NCBI GenBank assembly: GCA_021795795.1
Contig: JAJYPA010000149.1
Location: 1 to 15,573 of the forward strand
Direction: 5' to 3'
Length of the DNA stretch: 15,573 nucleotides
Origin: Pseudomonadota bacterium
GTDB lineage: Bacteria; Pseudomonadota; Gammaproteobacteria; Halothiobacillales; Halothiobacillaceae
In this document: piece by piece, positions 7,105 to 15,355 of the stretch
How positions within the stretch are numbered: position 1 is the first letter of the stretch
Layout of the letters: every line of letters starts with the position of its first letter
Translations under genes and position numbers: made by a program
The notes under the pieces: model-generated
What the model saw: the letters and a program-made list of their open reading frames with translations, nothing else
Database searches by the model: none
Told to the model about the DNA's origin: nothing

Positions 7105-10100
7105 ATGACTGAACAACAAATCGAACAAGCCCTGATTGAAAAACTGGGCGAATTGAAATACACCTACCGCCCGGACATCCGTGATCGCGCCGCGCTGGAA
7201 GCCAACTTCCGCCAGCACTTCGAGGCGCTCAACCGCGTTCATCTCACCGACAGCGAATTCGCCCGCCTGCTGGATGGCATCGTCACTCCGGACGTGTTTG
7301 CGGCCGCCAAGCACCTGCGCGAAAAAAACAGCTTCGAGCGCGACGATGGCACACCGCTTTATTACACGCTGGTCAATATCAAGGACTGGTGCAAAAACAA
7401 CTTTGAAGTCATCAACCAACTGCGCATCAGCACTGACTACAGCCATCACCGCTTTGATGTAATCCTGCTTATCAACGGTATTCCTGTCGTCCAGATCGAG
7501 CTGAAAACCCTGCAAATCAGCCCGCGCAAAGCCATGCAGCAGATAGTCGATTACAAGAACGACTCCGGTAACGGTTACAGCAAAACTCTGTTGTGCTTCC
7601 TGCAACTGTTCATCGTCAGCAACCGCAGCGATACCTGGTACTTCGCCAACAACAACAGCCGCCATTTCAGCTTCAATGCCGACGAGCGCTTTTTGCCGCT
7701 TTATCAGTTCGCTAGCGAAGACAACAAAAAGATCACCCATCTGGACAGCTTTGCCGACGCTTTCCTGTCCAAATGCACACTGGGACAGATGGTCAGCCGG
7801 TACATGGTGTTGGTCGCCAGCGAACAAAAACTGCTGATGATGCGACCGTATCAAATCTATGCCGTCAAGGCGATTGTCGAGTGCATTCACCAGCACTGCG
7901 GCAATGGCTACATCTGGCACACCACCGGCAGCGGCAAAACGCTCACATCGTTCAAAGCTTCCACCTTGCTCAAGGACAATCCGGACATCGACAAATGCCT
8001 GTTCGTGGTGGATCGCAAAGACCTCGACCGGCAGACGCGGGAAGAATTCAACAAATTCCAGGAAGGCTGCGTCGAAGAAAACACCAATACTGAAACTTTG
8101 GTGCGCCGCCTGCTCTCCGACGACTACGCCGACAAGGTGATCGTCACTACCATCCAGAAGCTAGGCCTTGCACTCGATGGCACCAACAAGCGCAACTATC
8201 TGGCGCGTCTGGAGCCATTGCGCAACCAGCGCATGGTGTTTATCTTCGACGAATGCCACCGCTCGCAATTCGGCGAGAACCACAAGGCCATCAAGGAATT
8301 CTTCCCCAACGCCCAGTTATTCGGCTTTACCGGCACGCCCATCTTCGAGCAGAACGCCAGCGCCCAGCAGATTGAAGGCCAGCAGGCGAGCTACAAGACC
8401 ACGGCGGATATCTTCCAGCAGCAACTGCACGCCTACACCATCACCCACGCCATCGAAGACCGCAACGTGCTGCGCTTCCATGTGGATTATTACAAGCCCG
8501 AGGGCAAAGCACAGCCCAAGCAGGGTGAGCCACTGGCCAAGCGCGCCATCGTCGAAGCCATCCTCGCCAAGCACGACGCTGCTACTGCCGGACGCAAGTT
8601 CAACGCCGTGCTGGCTACTGCCAGCATCAATGACGCCATCGAATACCACGCCTTGTTCAAAACCGTGCAGGCCGAGAAGTTGGCGAGCGACTCTGAATTC
8701 CAACCGCTCAACATCGCCTGCGTCTTCTCCCCACCCGCACAGTTACTTGCCAAAGATAAAGATAGTCAGAACGACAAAAACGTAGCGGACATCAAGCAAC
8801 TTCAGGACGACCTGCCACAAGAGAAAGCCGATAACGAACAGGAACCCGAAAAGAAAAAGGCCGCGCTGACTGCCATCATTGCCGACTACAACACCCAATA
8901 CGGCAGCAGCCACAGCATCGGCGAATTCGACCTCTACTATCAGGACGTGCAAAAGCGCATCAAGGACCAGCAATACCCCAATGCCGACCTGCCGCACCGC
9001 CAGAAGATCGACATCACCCTCGTGGTGGACATGCTGCTCACCGGCTTCGATTCCAAATATCTCAACACGCTGTATGTGGACAAGAACCTCAAGTTCCATG
9101 GCTTGATTCAGGCGTTTTCGCGCACCAATCGTGTGCTCAACGACACCAAGCCCTATGGCAACATTCTCGACTTCCGCCAGCAGCAAGACGCGGTGGATAC
9201 CGCCATCGGCCTGTTTTCCGGGGAAAAAACCGGCGAGCAGGCGCGGGAAATCTGGCTGGTGGAGCCCGCCGCCGAAGTCATCCGCAAATACGAGGCGGCA
9301 GTCTCTGGCATGGCGGGCTTCATGCAGCAAAAAAATCTGATGTGCGAGCCCGAGCAGGTTTACAATCTGAAAGGCGATACCGCGCGCATCGAGTTCGTCA
9401 ACCGCTTCAAGGAAGTGCAGCGACTCAAAACGCAACTCGACCAGTACACCGATCTGGACAACGCACAAAAGGCCCGTATCGAGACCATCCTTCCGCGCGA
9501 CCAGCTACTGAGCTTCAGGGGTACCTATCTGGAAACTGCCCAGCGCCTGAAAGCCATGCAGGACAAACACGACGACAACACCCCGCCGGAAGTGCAGCAA
9601 CTCGATTTCGAGTTTGTGCTGTTTGCCAGCGCGGTGATCGACTACGACTACATCATGGCGCTGATTGCCCGCTACGCCAGCCAAACACCGGGCAAGCAGA
9701 AGATGAGCCGCGAACAGCTCATCGGCCTCATCCAGTCCGATGCCAAATTCATCGACGAGCGCGACGACATTGCCGAATACATTGGCACGCTGGAAGCGGG
9801 CAAGGCGCTGGATGAAAAAGCCATCAAGGAAGGTTATCAACGCTTCAAGGCCGACAAACACGCCAAGGTATTGGCCGACATCGCCGCCCGGCACACGCTG
9901 GATGCCGCAGCCCTGCAAACCTTTGTAGACGCCATCCTGCGTCGCATGGTGTTTGACGGCGACCAGATCAGCGATTTGTTCGCCCCGCTGGCGCTCGGCT
10001 GGAAAGCGCGCACCAAGGCCGAACTGGCGCTGATGGACGAACTGATTCCCCTGCTCAAAAAGCTTGCCCAAGGGCGCGAGATTTCAGGGCTGGGTGCGTA

Positions 10101-10110
10101 TGAGCAGTAA
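7105..10110 (+). CDS. hsdR: type I restriction enzyme R subunit
   Basis: 1001-residue motor and nuclease subunit, which would translocate DNA by ATP hydrolysis and cut unmodified DNA in complex with HsdM and HsdS. In order: a PD-(D/E)xK nuclease with D118 (RFDVILL) and E132-x-K134 (QIELKTL), Walker A TTGSGKT (273-279), DECH box (382-385), FTGTP (408-412), a TGFDSKYLNTLYVDKNL stretch, motif VI QAFSRTNR (669-676), and a long helical C-terminus. The wording around these motifs (GYIWHTTGSGKTLTSFKA; FIFDECHRSQFGE) is very close to EcoR124I, so a type IC assignment is likely. ATG 7105 has only a weak ribosome site but fits the family's N-terminus. All motifs are intact. First gene of the cargo operon; fic starts 78 nt later. 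The family often places hsdM first, so this order is less usual. Confidence 0.95.
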   Translation: MTEQQIEQALIEKLGELKYTYRPDIRDRAALEANFRQHFEALNRVHLTDSEFARLLDGIVTPDVFAAAKHLREKNSFERDDGTPLYYTLVNIKDWCKNNFEVINQLRISTDYSHHRFDVILLINGIPVVQIELKTLQISPRKAMQQIVDYKNDSGNGYSKTLLCFLQLFIVSNRSDTWYFANNNSRHFSFNADERFLPLYQFASEDNKKITHLDSFADAFLSKCTLGQMVSRYMVLVASEQKLLMMRPYQIYAVKAIVECIHQHCGNGYIWHTTGSGKTLTSFKASTLLKDNPDIDKCLFVVDRKDLDRQTREEFNKFQEGCVEENTNTETLVRRLLSDDYADKVIVTTIQKLGLALDGTNKRNYLARLEPLRNQRMVFIFDECHRSQFGENHKAIKEFFPNAQLFGFTGTPIFEQNASAQQIEGQQASYKTTADIFQQQLHAYTITHAIEDRNVLRFHVDYYKPEGKAQPKQGEPLAKRAIVEAILAKHDAATAGRKFNAVLATASINDAIEYHALFKTVQAEKLASDSEFQPLNIACVFSPPAQLLAKDKDSQNDKNVADIKQLQDDLPQEKADNEQEPEKKKAALTAIIADYNTQYGSSHSIGEFDLYYQDVQKRIKDQQYPNADLPHRQKIDITLVVDMLLTGFDSKYLNTLYVDKNLKFHGLIQAFSRTNRVLNDTKPYGNILDFRQQQDAVDTAIGLFSGEKTGEQAREIWLVEPAAEVIRKYEAAVSGMAGFMQQKNLMCEPEQVYNLKGDTARIEFVNRFKEVQRLKTQLDQYTDLDNAQKARIETILPRDQLLSFRGTYLETAQRLKAMQDKHDDNTPPEVQQLDFEFVLFASAVIDYDYIMALIARYASQTPGKQKMSREQLIGLIQSDAKFIDERDDIAEYIGTLEAGKALDEKAIKEGYQRFKADKHAKVLADIAARHTLDAAALQTFVDAILRRMVFDGDQISDLFAPLALGWKARTKAELALMDELIPLLKKLAQGREISGLGAYEQ

Positions 10111-10188
10111 ACCCTGTCGAATTCAACGGGTTTAAACGGCAAGCCGGGCTGAACAGTTTTCCGCACACACAGATCAGGAGCGCATAAC

Positions 10189-10794
10189 ATGGTGTTGCAG
10201 AACAAATTAAACATCACCAACCAGATTGAGCTGAACAAAGCCGAAGAAAAAATCAGCAAGCAGAAGGCCAAGCAGCTATTTGAAAGCGGCGAAATCAATC
10301 GTATGGAGATCGGCACCTTTAAAGGGCTGGCACAAATTCATGCGTATTTATTTGGCGATATTTATGAATTCGCGGGAAAACTCCGCGATGTGAATATCGC
10401 CAAAGGCAACTTTCGATTTGCACCGCTCATGTACCTGCCGCAATCGCTGGAACACATCAGCACCATGCCGCAACAGACGTTTGAGCAAATCATCGAAAAA
10501 TATGTCGAGATGAATGTCGCTCACCCTTTTCGCGAGGGCAATGGCCGCGCGACGCGTATCTGGCTGGATCTGATCCTCAAGAATGAAATCAATCGCGTAA
10601 TCGACTGGAATGCCGTGGACAAGGCCGACTATCTTTCGGCCATGGAACGCAGCGTGGTGAAGGATGTGGAAATCAAACACCTGCTAAAAGCCGCCCTGAC
10701 CGACAAAATCAACGACCGCGAATTATTCATGAAGGGCATCGACATCAGCTATTACTACGAAGGCTATAGTGAATTCAGGATTGAGGATTTGTAA
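10189..10794 (+). CDS. fic: class III Fic AMP-transferase
   Basis: 201-residue Fic-domain protein that would transfer AMP from ATP to a hydroxyl side chain of a target. The catalytic loop HPFREGNGRATR lies at 112-123 with H112 as base and E116, N118 and R123 intact. The C-terminus carries SYYYEGY (187-193), which fits the inhibitory (S/T)xxxE(G/N) motif: S187 and E191. A C-terminal inhibitory helix defines class III, whose model is Neisseria meningitidis NmFic (S182/E186, H107); the wording around both motifs matches it closely. NmFic-type enzymes have been reported to AMPylate DNA gyrase, so this one may be a latent growth inhibitor that controls itself. ATG 10189 has AGGAG 8 nt upstream. 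It is inserted between hsdR and hsdS and its TAA is one base from the hsdS ATG. No antitoxin gene is needed for this class. Confidence 0.92.
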   Translation: MVLQNKLNITNQIELNKAEEKISKQKAKQLFESGEINRMEIGTFKGLAQIHAYLFGDIYEFAGKLRDVNIAKGNFRFAPLMYLPQSLEHISTMPQQTFEQIIEKYVEMNVAHPFREGNGRATRIWLDLILKNEINRVIDWNAVDKADYLSAMERSVVKDVEIKHLLKAALTDKINDRELFMKGIDISYYYEGYSEFRIEDL

Positions 10795-10795
10795 T

Positions 10796-12034
10796 ATGAC
10801 TTCGTCAGTGAATAAACGTGGATTGGTGCCCAAGCTGCGCTTTCCTGAGTTTCGGGAGGCGGGGGATTGGGAAGAAAAAACCTTGGGGGAAATTGGTGAA
10901 ATTGTGACTGGCAAAACGCCCAACACTAGTGATGATTCGCTTTGGAACGGCGATACCCAATTTGTAACACCAACTGATATTTCTGAAGAAAAGTATCAGT
11001 GGAAAACACAACGAAGTGTTGTCAGAAATTCAAAAACAAAAGTGCTGCCAATGCATTCAACAATGTTTACGTGCATCGCTTCTATTGGAAAGATTGCGCT
11101 ATCCGTTAAGCCCTGCATTACTAATCAGCAAATTAACACGCTCATCCCTAATGAAGACTACAAAAATGAGTACGTCTATTACTCATTGCTCAACATTGTT
11201 CCTTTAATTAAGGGCACTCAAGCGAACTCGACTCTGCCAATAATTAACAAAACGGAGTTTTCAAAATTCACTGTGTCAGTGCCGAAAGTTGACGAACAAC
11301 AAAAAATCGCCGACTGCCTCGCATCCATCGACGAACGGATCACCCTGGAGGTGCAAAAACTCGACACGCTCAAGACCCACAAAAAAGGGCTAATGCAGCA
11401 ACTTTTTCCCGCCGAAGGCGAAACCCTGCCCAAGCTGCGCTTTCCTGAGTTTCGGGAGGCGGGGGATTGGGAAGAAAAAACCTTGGGGGAAATTGGTGAA
11501 ATTGTGACTGGCAAAACGCCCAACACTAGTGATGATTCGCTTTGGAACGGCGATACCCAATTTGTAACACCAACTGATATTTCTGAAGAAAAGTATCAGT
11601 GGAAAACACAACGAAGTGTTGTCAGAAATTCAAAAACAAAAGTGCTGCCAATGCATTCAACAATGTTTACGTGCATCGCTTCTATTGGAAAGATTGCGCT
11701 ATCCGTTAAGCCCTGCATTACTAATCAGCAAATTAACACGCTCATCCCTAATGAAGACTACAAAAATGAGTACGTCTATTACTCATTGCTCAACATTGTT
11801 CCTTTAATTAAGGGCACTCAAGCGAACTCGACTCTGCCAATAATTAACAAAACGGAGTTTTCAAAATTCACTGTGTCAGTGCCGAAAGTTGACGAACAAC
11901 AAAAAATCGCCGACTGTCTCTCGTCTCTCGACGACCTTATCACCGTTCAAACCCAAAAACTCGCCGTGCTCAAGACTTATAAAAAAGGGCTGATGCAGCA
12001 GCTTTTCCCTGTGTTGGATGAGGTGTCCGCATGA
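10796..12034 (+). CDS. hsdS: type I RM specificity subunit with two identical TRDs
   Basis: 412-residue DNA-recognition subunit of the type I enzyme. The layout is two halves, each beginning PKLRFPEFREAGDWEEKTLG and ending in a conserved helix with QKIADCL...KKGLMQQLFP. Residues 12-174 and 212-374 are identical, so both target-recognition domains are the same. The conserved helices that follow differ (LASIDERITLEVQKLD against LSSLDDLITVQTQKLA), so the whole half was not simply duplicated. HsdS binds bipartite sites with its TRDs in opposite senses, so an interrupted palindrome is predicted. ATG 10796 follows the fic stop as TAATATG with GAGG 9 nt upstream; a longer reading from GTG 10769 would overlap fic and is less likely. 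The TRD coding DNA is visibly richer in AT than hsdR or hsdM. The stop overlaps the rhuM start as ATGA. Confidence 0.93.
   Translation: MTSSVNKRGLVPKLRFPEFREAGDWEEKTLGEIGEIVTGKTPNTSDDSLWNGDTQFVTPTDISEEKYQWKTQRSVVRNSKTKVLPMHSTMFTCIASIGKIALSVKPCITNQQINTLIPNEDYKNEYVYYSLLNIVPLIKGTQANSTLPIINKTEFSKFTVSVPKVDEQQKIADCLASIDERITLEVQKLDTLKTHKKGLMQQLFPAEGETLPKLRFPEFREAGDWEEKTLGEIGEIVTGKTPNTSDDSLWNGDTQFVTPTDISEEKYQWKTQRSVVRNSKTKVLPMHSTMFTCIASIGKIALSVKPCITNQQINTLIPNEDYKNEYVYYSLLNIVPLIKGTQANSTLPIINKTEFSKFTVSVPKVDEQQKIADCLSSLDDLITVQTQKLAVLKTYKKGLMQQLFPVLDEVSA
10827..11316 (+). repeat. 490-bp exact direct repeat, copy 1 (TRD1 of hsdS)
   Basis: Identical base for base to 11427-11916, an offset of exactly 600 bp (200 codons). 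The match breaks at 10826/11426 on the left and at 11317/11917 on the right, where the first difference is synonymous (TGC against TGT). Confidence 0.97.
11427..11916 (+). repeat. 490-bp exact direct repeat, copy 2 (TRD2 of hsdS)
   Basis: Second copy of the repeat at 10827-11316. The two are separated by 110 bp coding for the central conserved helix. No silent differences have accumulated, which points to recent gene conversion or duplication. Confidence 0.97.
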
Positions 12035-12399
12035 CGCAGATCATCCTCTACACCAGCGAAGACGGGCAAGCCCAAGTGCAACTGCGTGCCGATTTGGGTA
12101 CGGTCTGGCTCACCCAGTTGGAAATGGCGGAGCTGTTTAACGCCAGCAAGCAGAACATTTCGCTGCACCTGAAGAACATTTATTTAGACGGAGATCTGGA
12201 CCCTGCTGCAGCTGTCAAGGATTCCTTGACAGTTCAAACCGAGGGCGCCCGCGACGTGCGCCGCAGCGTCACACGCTACAACCTGGATGCTATTCTGGCC
12301 GTTGGCTACCGCGTGCGCTCGCCGCGCGGGGTGCAATTTCGCCGCTGGAAAGCAGGATTAAGGATCGTAAAGGGACAGGATCATGACCGCCCCGAATAA
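12031..12399 (+). pseudogene. rhuM: truncated RhuM-family protein, N-terminal part
   Basis: 122 residues carrying the RhuM N-terminus: ILYTSEDGQAQVQLRADLGT, VWLTQLEMAELF, ISLHLKNIYLDGDL, and YNLDAILAVGYRVRSPRGVQ followed by FRRW. Full RhuM proteins are roughly 300 residues or more from memory, and the family sequence should continue past FRRW. Here it switches to KAGLRIVKGQDHDRPE and stops, with no RhuM remnant downstream in another frame. I read this as a deletion that fused the RhuM start to the leader of the next gene. The ATG overlaps the hsdS stop by four bases, so it is still translated in the operon; the stop overlaps the next start by 17 nt. RhuM function is unclear although it is frequently linked to type I RM loci. 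A functional short form cannot be excluded. Confidence 0.75.
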
Positions 12400-13519
12400 C
12401 TTTGCCGATCTACCCACGCTGGCCGCGCACCTGCGTAGAGAGCTGATCGATAAGAAATTCATCCTGCTCTACGCCTACAACGGCACCGGCAAGACCCGGC
12501 TGTCGATGGCATTTAAGGATATCGGCAGGCAAGGCGAAGGAGAGGACGCCACGCGTGACACGCTCTACTTCAACGCCTTTACCGAAGATTTGTTCACTTG
12601 GGACAATGACTTGGAAGGCGACAGCTCACGCGCGCTAAAAATGAATGCGGCCTCCCGTTTTTTTGCAGGGCTGGAAGCCCTGGAGATGGAAACGCGCATT
12701 CGTCCCTTCCTCCACCGGTATGCTGATTTTGATTTCACCATCGACTACAGCGATTGGTCAATCCGTTTCTCGCGTGATGTTAGGGTGGGTGAGGCCACGC
12801 AGAGCATTGACAACATAAAGGTATCGCGTGGCGAGGAGAACCTGTTTATCTGGTGCTTCTTTCTGGCCATCGTCCAGCTCGCGATGGATGGCGCGGAAGC
12901 CTATCAGTGGGTGAAATACATATACATCGACGACCCCATCACGTCGCTGGACGAGCACAATGCCATTGCAGTGGGCAATCATTTGGCGCAGTTCCTGAAA
13001 CGCAAAGATCACGCGATCAAAACGGTGATTTCATCGCATCACACGCTTTTTTTTAACGTGCTTTGGAATGAACTACGGGAGATTGCCCATAAGAAGTTCG
13101 CTCCGCATTTTCTGTCGCACACCCGCAAGACTGGCCAGTATCACCTCTCTTATACCGGTGATACGCCTTTCTTTCATCACCTGGCGTTGCTGCAGGAGAT
13201 TTGGCGAGCAAAGGAGGCGGGCGAGATTTACACGCACCACTTCAACGCCTTGCGCAGCCTGTTGGAAAAATCATCCATTTTCCACGGGCACAAGAAATTC
13301 ACCGTGTGCATCAAGCAGCAGGATGACGACCCGGACGACACCCTGTACGGGAGGCTCGTCAACATTCTGAGCCACGGCAATTACTCGTTTTATGACCCGA
13401 TGGAAATGCTGTCGGACAACAAGGTGCACTTTGAAAAAATACTAGCGGACTTTCTGGAATTCTATCCCTTCAATTCAGAGCTGACGCCAGAAACGCAAGA
13501 ACAGGAAACATCCTCATGA
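12383..13519 (+). CDS. RM-linked ABC-type ATPase, PrrC-like anticodon nuclease candidate
   Basis: 378-residue protein with an ABC/AAA_13-style ATPase: Walker A AYNGTGKT (31-38), signature-like VSRGEEN (147-153), Walker B YIYIDD with D183 and D184, D-loop SLD (188-190) and an H-switch-like VISSHH. Its C-terminal part has R291-x3-E295 (ALRSLLEKS) and H331 (ILSHGN). E. coli PrrC, a 396-residue anticodon nuclease held inactive by the type IC enzyme EcoprrI, uses R320, E324 and H356. The R-to-E spacing here is identical and the R-to-H spacing differs by four (40 against 36). Size, domain order and location inside an EcoR124I-like operon also agree. The inferred role is cleavage of a host tRNA when a phage disables the restriction enzyme. 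It could instead be a non-nuclease AAA_13 ATPase. ATG 12383 has a short AGG-type ribosome site. The stop overlaps hsdM as ATGA. Confidence 0.72.
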   Translation: MTAPNNFADLPTLAAHLRRELIDKKFILLYAYNGTGKTRLSMAFKDIGRQGEGEDATRDTLYFNAFTEDLFTWDNDLEGDSSRALKMNAASRFFAGLEALEMETRIRPFLHRYADFDFTIDYSDWSIRFSRDVRVGEATQSIDNIKVSRGEENLFIWCFFLAIVQLAMDGAEAYQWVKYIYIDDPITSLDEHNAIAVGNHLAQFLKRKDHAIKTVISSHHTLFFNVLWNELREIAHKKFAPHFLSHTRKTGQYHLSYTGDTPFFHHLALLQEIWRAKEAGEIYTHHFNALRSLLEKSSIFHGHKKFTVCIKQQDDDPDDTLYGRLVNILSHGNYSFYDPMEMLSDNKVHFEKILADFLEFYPFNSELTPETQEQETSS

Positions 13520-15123
13520 CCGAACAAGACCAAAAACAACTGGGCATCACGCTGTGGGGCATTGCCGATACCTTACGTGGCGCGATGAACGCGGACGATT
13601 TCCGCGATTACATGCTCTCCTTCCTGTTCCTGCGCTACTTGTCGGACAACTACGAGGCAGCGGCGCAAAAAGAACTGGGGGCGGATTACCCGAAGCTGGG
13701 CGCAGGTGATCGCCGCGCGCCGCTGGCGGTGTGGTACGCGCAAAACCCGGACGATACGGCTGATTTTGAAAAGCAGATGCGTCGCAAGACGCATTATGTG
13801 ATCCAGCCAGCTTTCTTGTGGAGCAGCATCGCCGAGATGGCGCGCACGCAAGACGGGGAGTTGTTGCATACGCTGCAAAAGGGCTTCGATTACATCGAGA
13901 ACGAATCCTTCGCCAGCACCTTTGGCGGGCTGTTTTCCGAGATCAACCTGAATTCAGAAAAACTAGGCAGGGGCTACGAAGCCCGCAATGCCGTGCTCTG
14001 CACCATCATCAAGGCCATTGCCGATGGCTTGGAAAAGTTCTCTACCAACAAAGATACGCTGGGCGATGCCTATGAATACCTGATCGGCCAGTTTGCGGCT
14101 GGTTCCGGCAAGAAGGCGGGCGAGTTTTACACGCCGCAACAGATTTCCAGCATTTTGTCGGGCATCGTTACGCTGGACAGTCAGGAGCCCGCCACCGGCC
14201 ACCGCAAGCAACTGGAAAGCGTGCTCGACTTTGCCTGCGGTTCCGGCTCGCTGCTGCTGAATGTGCGCCACCGCATGGGGGCGCACGGCATCGGCAAGCT
14301 ATTCGGCCAGGAAAAGAACATTACCACCTACAATCTGGCGCGTATGAACATGCTGCTGCACGGAGTGAAGGATACCGAGTTCGAGATTTACCACGGCGAC
14401 ACGCTGACCAACGAGTGGGATATGCTGCGCGAAATGAACCCGGCCAAGATGCCGAAGTTTGACGCGGTGGTGGCCAATCCGCCGTTCAGCTACCGCTGGG
14501 AACCAAGCGAGGCGCTGGGCGAGGACATGCGCTTCAAGAATTACGGTCTGGCCCCCAAGTCAGCTGCCGACTTCGCTTTTTTACTGCACGGCTTCCACTA
14601 CCTGAAGCAGGACGGCGTGATGGCCATCATCCTGCCCCACGGCGTGCTGTTCCGTGGCGGCGCGGAAGAGCGCATCCGCGCCAAGCTGCTGAAAGACGGC
14701 CATATCGACACCGTGATCGGTCTGCCCGCCAACCTGTTCTTCTCCACCGGCATTCCGGTGTGCATTCTGGTGTTGAAGAAATGCAAGAAGCCCGATGATG
14801 TGCTGTTCATCAACGCCGCCGAGCACTTTGAGAAGGGCAAGCGGCAAAATAGGCTGCTGCCGGAGCACATCGACAAGATCATCGACACTTACCAGTATCG
14901 CAAAGAAGAGGAACGCTATTCCATGCGCGTGTCGATGGAGCGAATCGAGAAAGAAAGCTACAACCTGAACATCTCGCGCTACATCAGCATCGCCGAGGCG
15001 GAAGAGGAAGTTGATTTGCAGGCAACCCATGCCAAGTTGGAATCGCTGGCTCAAAAGATCGAAACAGCAAAGGGCAAGCACAATGATTTTCTGAAAGAAC
15101 TGGGTCTGCCGCTCTTGCCGTGA
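13516..15123 (+). CDS. hsdM: type I DNA N6-adenine methyltransferase subunit
   Basis: 535-residue modification subunit that methylates adenine in the site read by HsdS and is also part of the restriction complex. An N-terminal HsdM helical domain (LWGIADTLRGAMNADDFRDY) is followed by FYTP (204-207), SAM-binding motif I DFACGSGS (238-245) and catalytic NPPF (321-324). The C-terminal region is helical and probably contacts HsdS. Motif I has F-A-C where many members have P-A-x; the GSG is intact. ATG 13516 overlaps the stop of the preceding gene as ATGA and has AGGA 9 nt upstream. It is the last gene of the operon. The only candidate terminator is a weak CGGAC/GTCCG hairpin at about 15149-15178. 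The gene appears complete, so the RM system should be functional if HsdS is. Confidence 0.95.
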   Translation: MTEQDQKQLGITLWGIADTLRGAMNADDFRDYMLSFLFLRYLSDNYEAAAQKELGADYPKLGAGDRRAPLAVWYAQNPDDTADFEKQMRRKTHYVIQPAFLWSSIAEMARTQDGELLHTLQKGFDYIENESFASTFGGLFSEINLNSEKLGRGYEARNAVLCTIIKAIADGLEKFSTNKDTLGDAYEYLIGQFAAGSGKKAGEFYTPQQISSILSGIVTLDSQEPATGHRKQLESVLDFACGSGSLLLNVRHRMGAHGIGKLFGQEKNITTYNLARMNMLLHGVKDTEFEIYHGDTLTNEWDMLREMNPAKMPKFDAVVANPPFSYRWEPSEALGEDMRFKNYGLAPKSAADFAFLLHGFHYLKQDGVMAIILPHGVLFRGGAEERIRAKLLKDGHIDTVIGLPANLFFSTGIPVCILVLKKCKKPDDVLFINAAEHFEKGKRQNRLLPEHIDKIIDTYQYRKEEERYSMRVSMERIEKESYNLNISRYISIAEAEEEVDLQATHAKLESLAQKIETAKGKHNDFLKELGLPLLP

Positions 15124-15136
15124 CTTCCTGTGTGAC

Positions 15137-15330
15137 GTAACCGGCTAACGGACACGCCTGTTCCCGTCCGAAGTTTTATGCTTGCTGCCTGAATGGCAGC
15201 AATTCATCCAGTCTGCTGTTCGGCCAGGTGGGCAGTTTTTCCAGCGTGTCTTTCAACCATGGCCTGCGGATCAGGGCCGTTGAGTCTGGCGGTGCCGATG
15301 AGGGTTTGAATGGCGGCAGCACGCTGCCGC
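15137..15330 (-). pseudogene. IS66-family tnpC C-terminal remnant with frameshift
   Basis: On the minus strand one frame gives RQRAAAIQTLIGTARLNGPD, then PQA. A second frame gives WLKDTLEKLPTWPNSRLDEL, then LPFRQQA and a stop at 15176. Together they match the C-terminus of IS66 transposases (RAAAIysLIgTAkLNg.DPxAWL...LP..pnsRldELLP). The frames are rejoined by removing one base at 15260 (the extra A in GCC-A-TGG on the minus strand). GTAA at 15137, 14 bp past hsdM and 39 bp past the tnpC stop, may be the outer end of the IS, because IS66 ends commonly start GTAA. Everything upstream of this fragment is missing, so the IS is dead. It sits between the cargo operon and the right transposon end. 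Confidence 0.75.
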
Positions 15331-15355
15331 GCAATGTGCCTACCACATTTTTCGA

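Noticed and set aside
6917..7108. 63-codon frame just upstream of hsdR
   Set aside because: No recognisable motif, and it overlaps the best promoter and the hsdR start.
7102..7920. Long minus-strand frame opposite hsdR
   Set aside because: A GC-rich shadow of hsdR; similar shadows lie opposite 8317-9468, 9505-10071 and 14581-15081. None shows a motif or ribosome site.
10827..11916. Invertible hsdS shufflon
   Set aside because: The repeats are direct, no recombinase gene and no silent hsdS copy lie nearby; deletion by homologous recombination is possible, inversion is not.
15149..15178. Strong terminator after hsdM
   Set aside because: The CGGAC/GTCCG stem is only 5 bp with a 12-nt loop and a short T-run, so it was not listed as a confident terminator.
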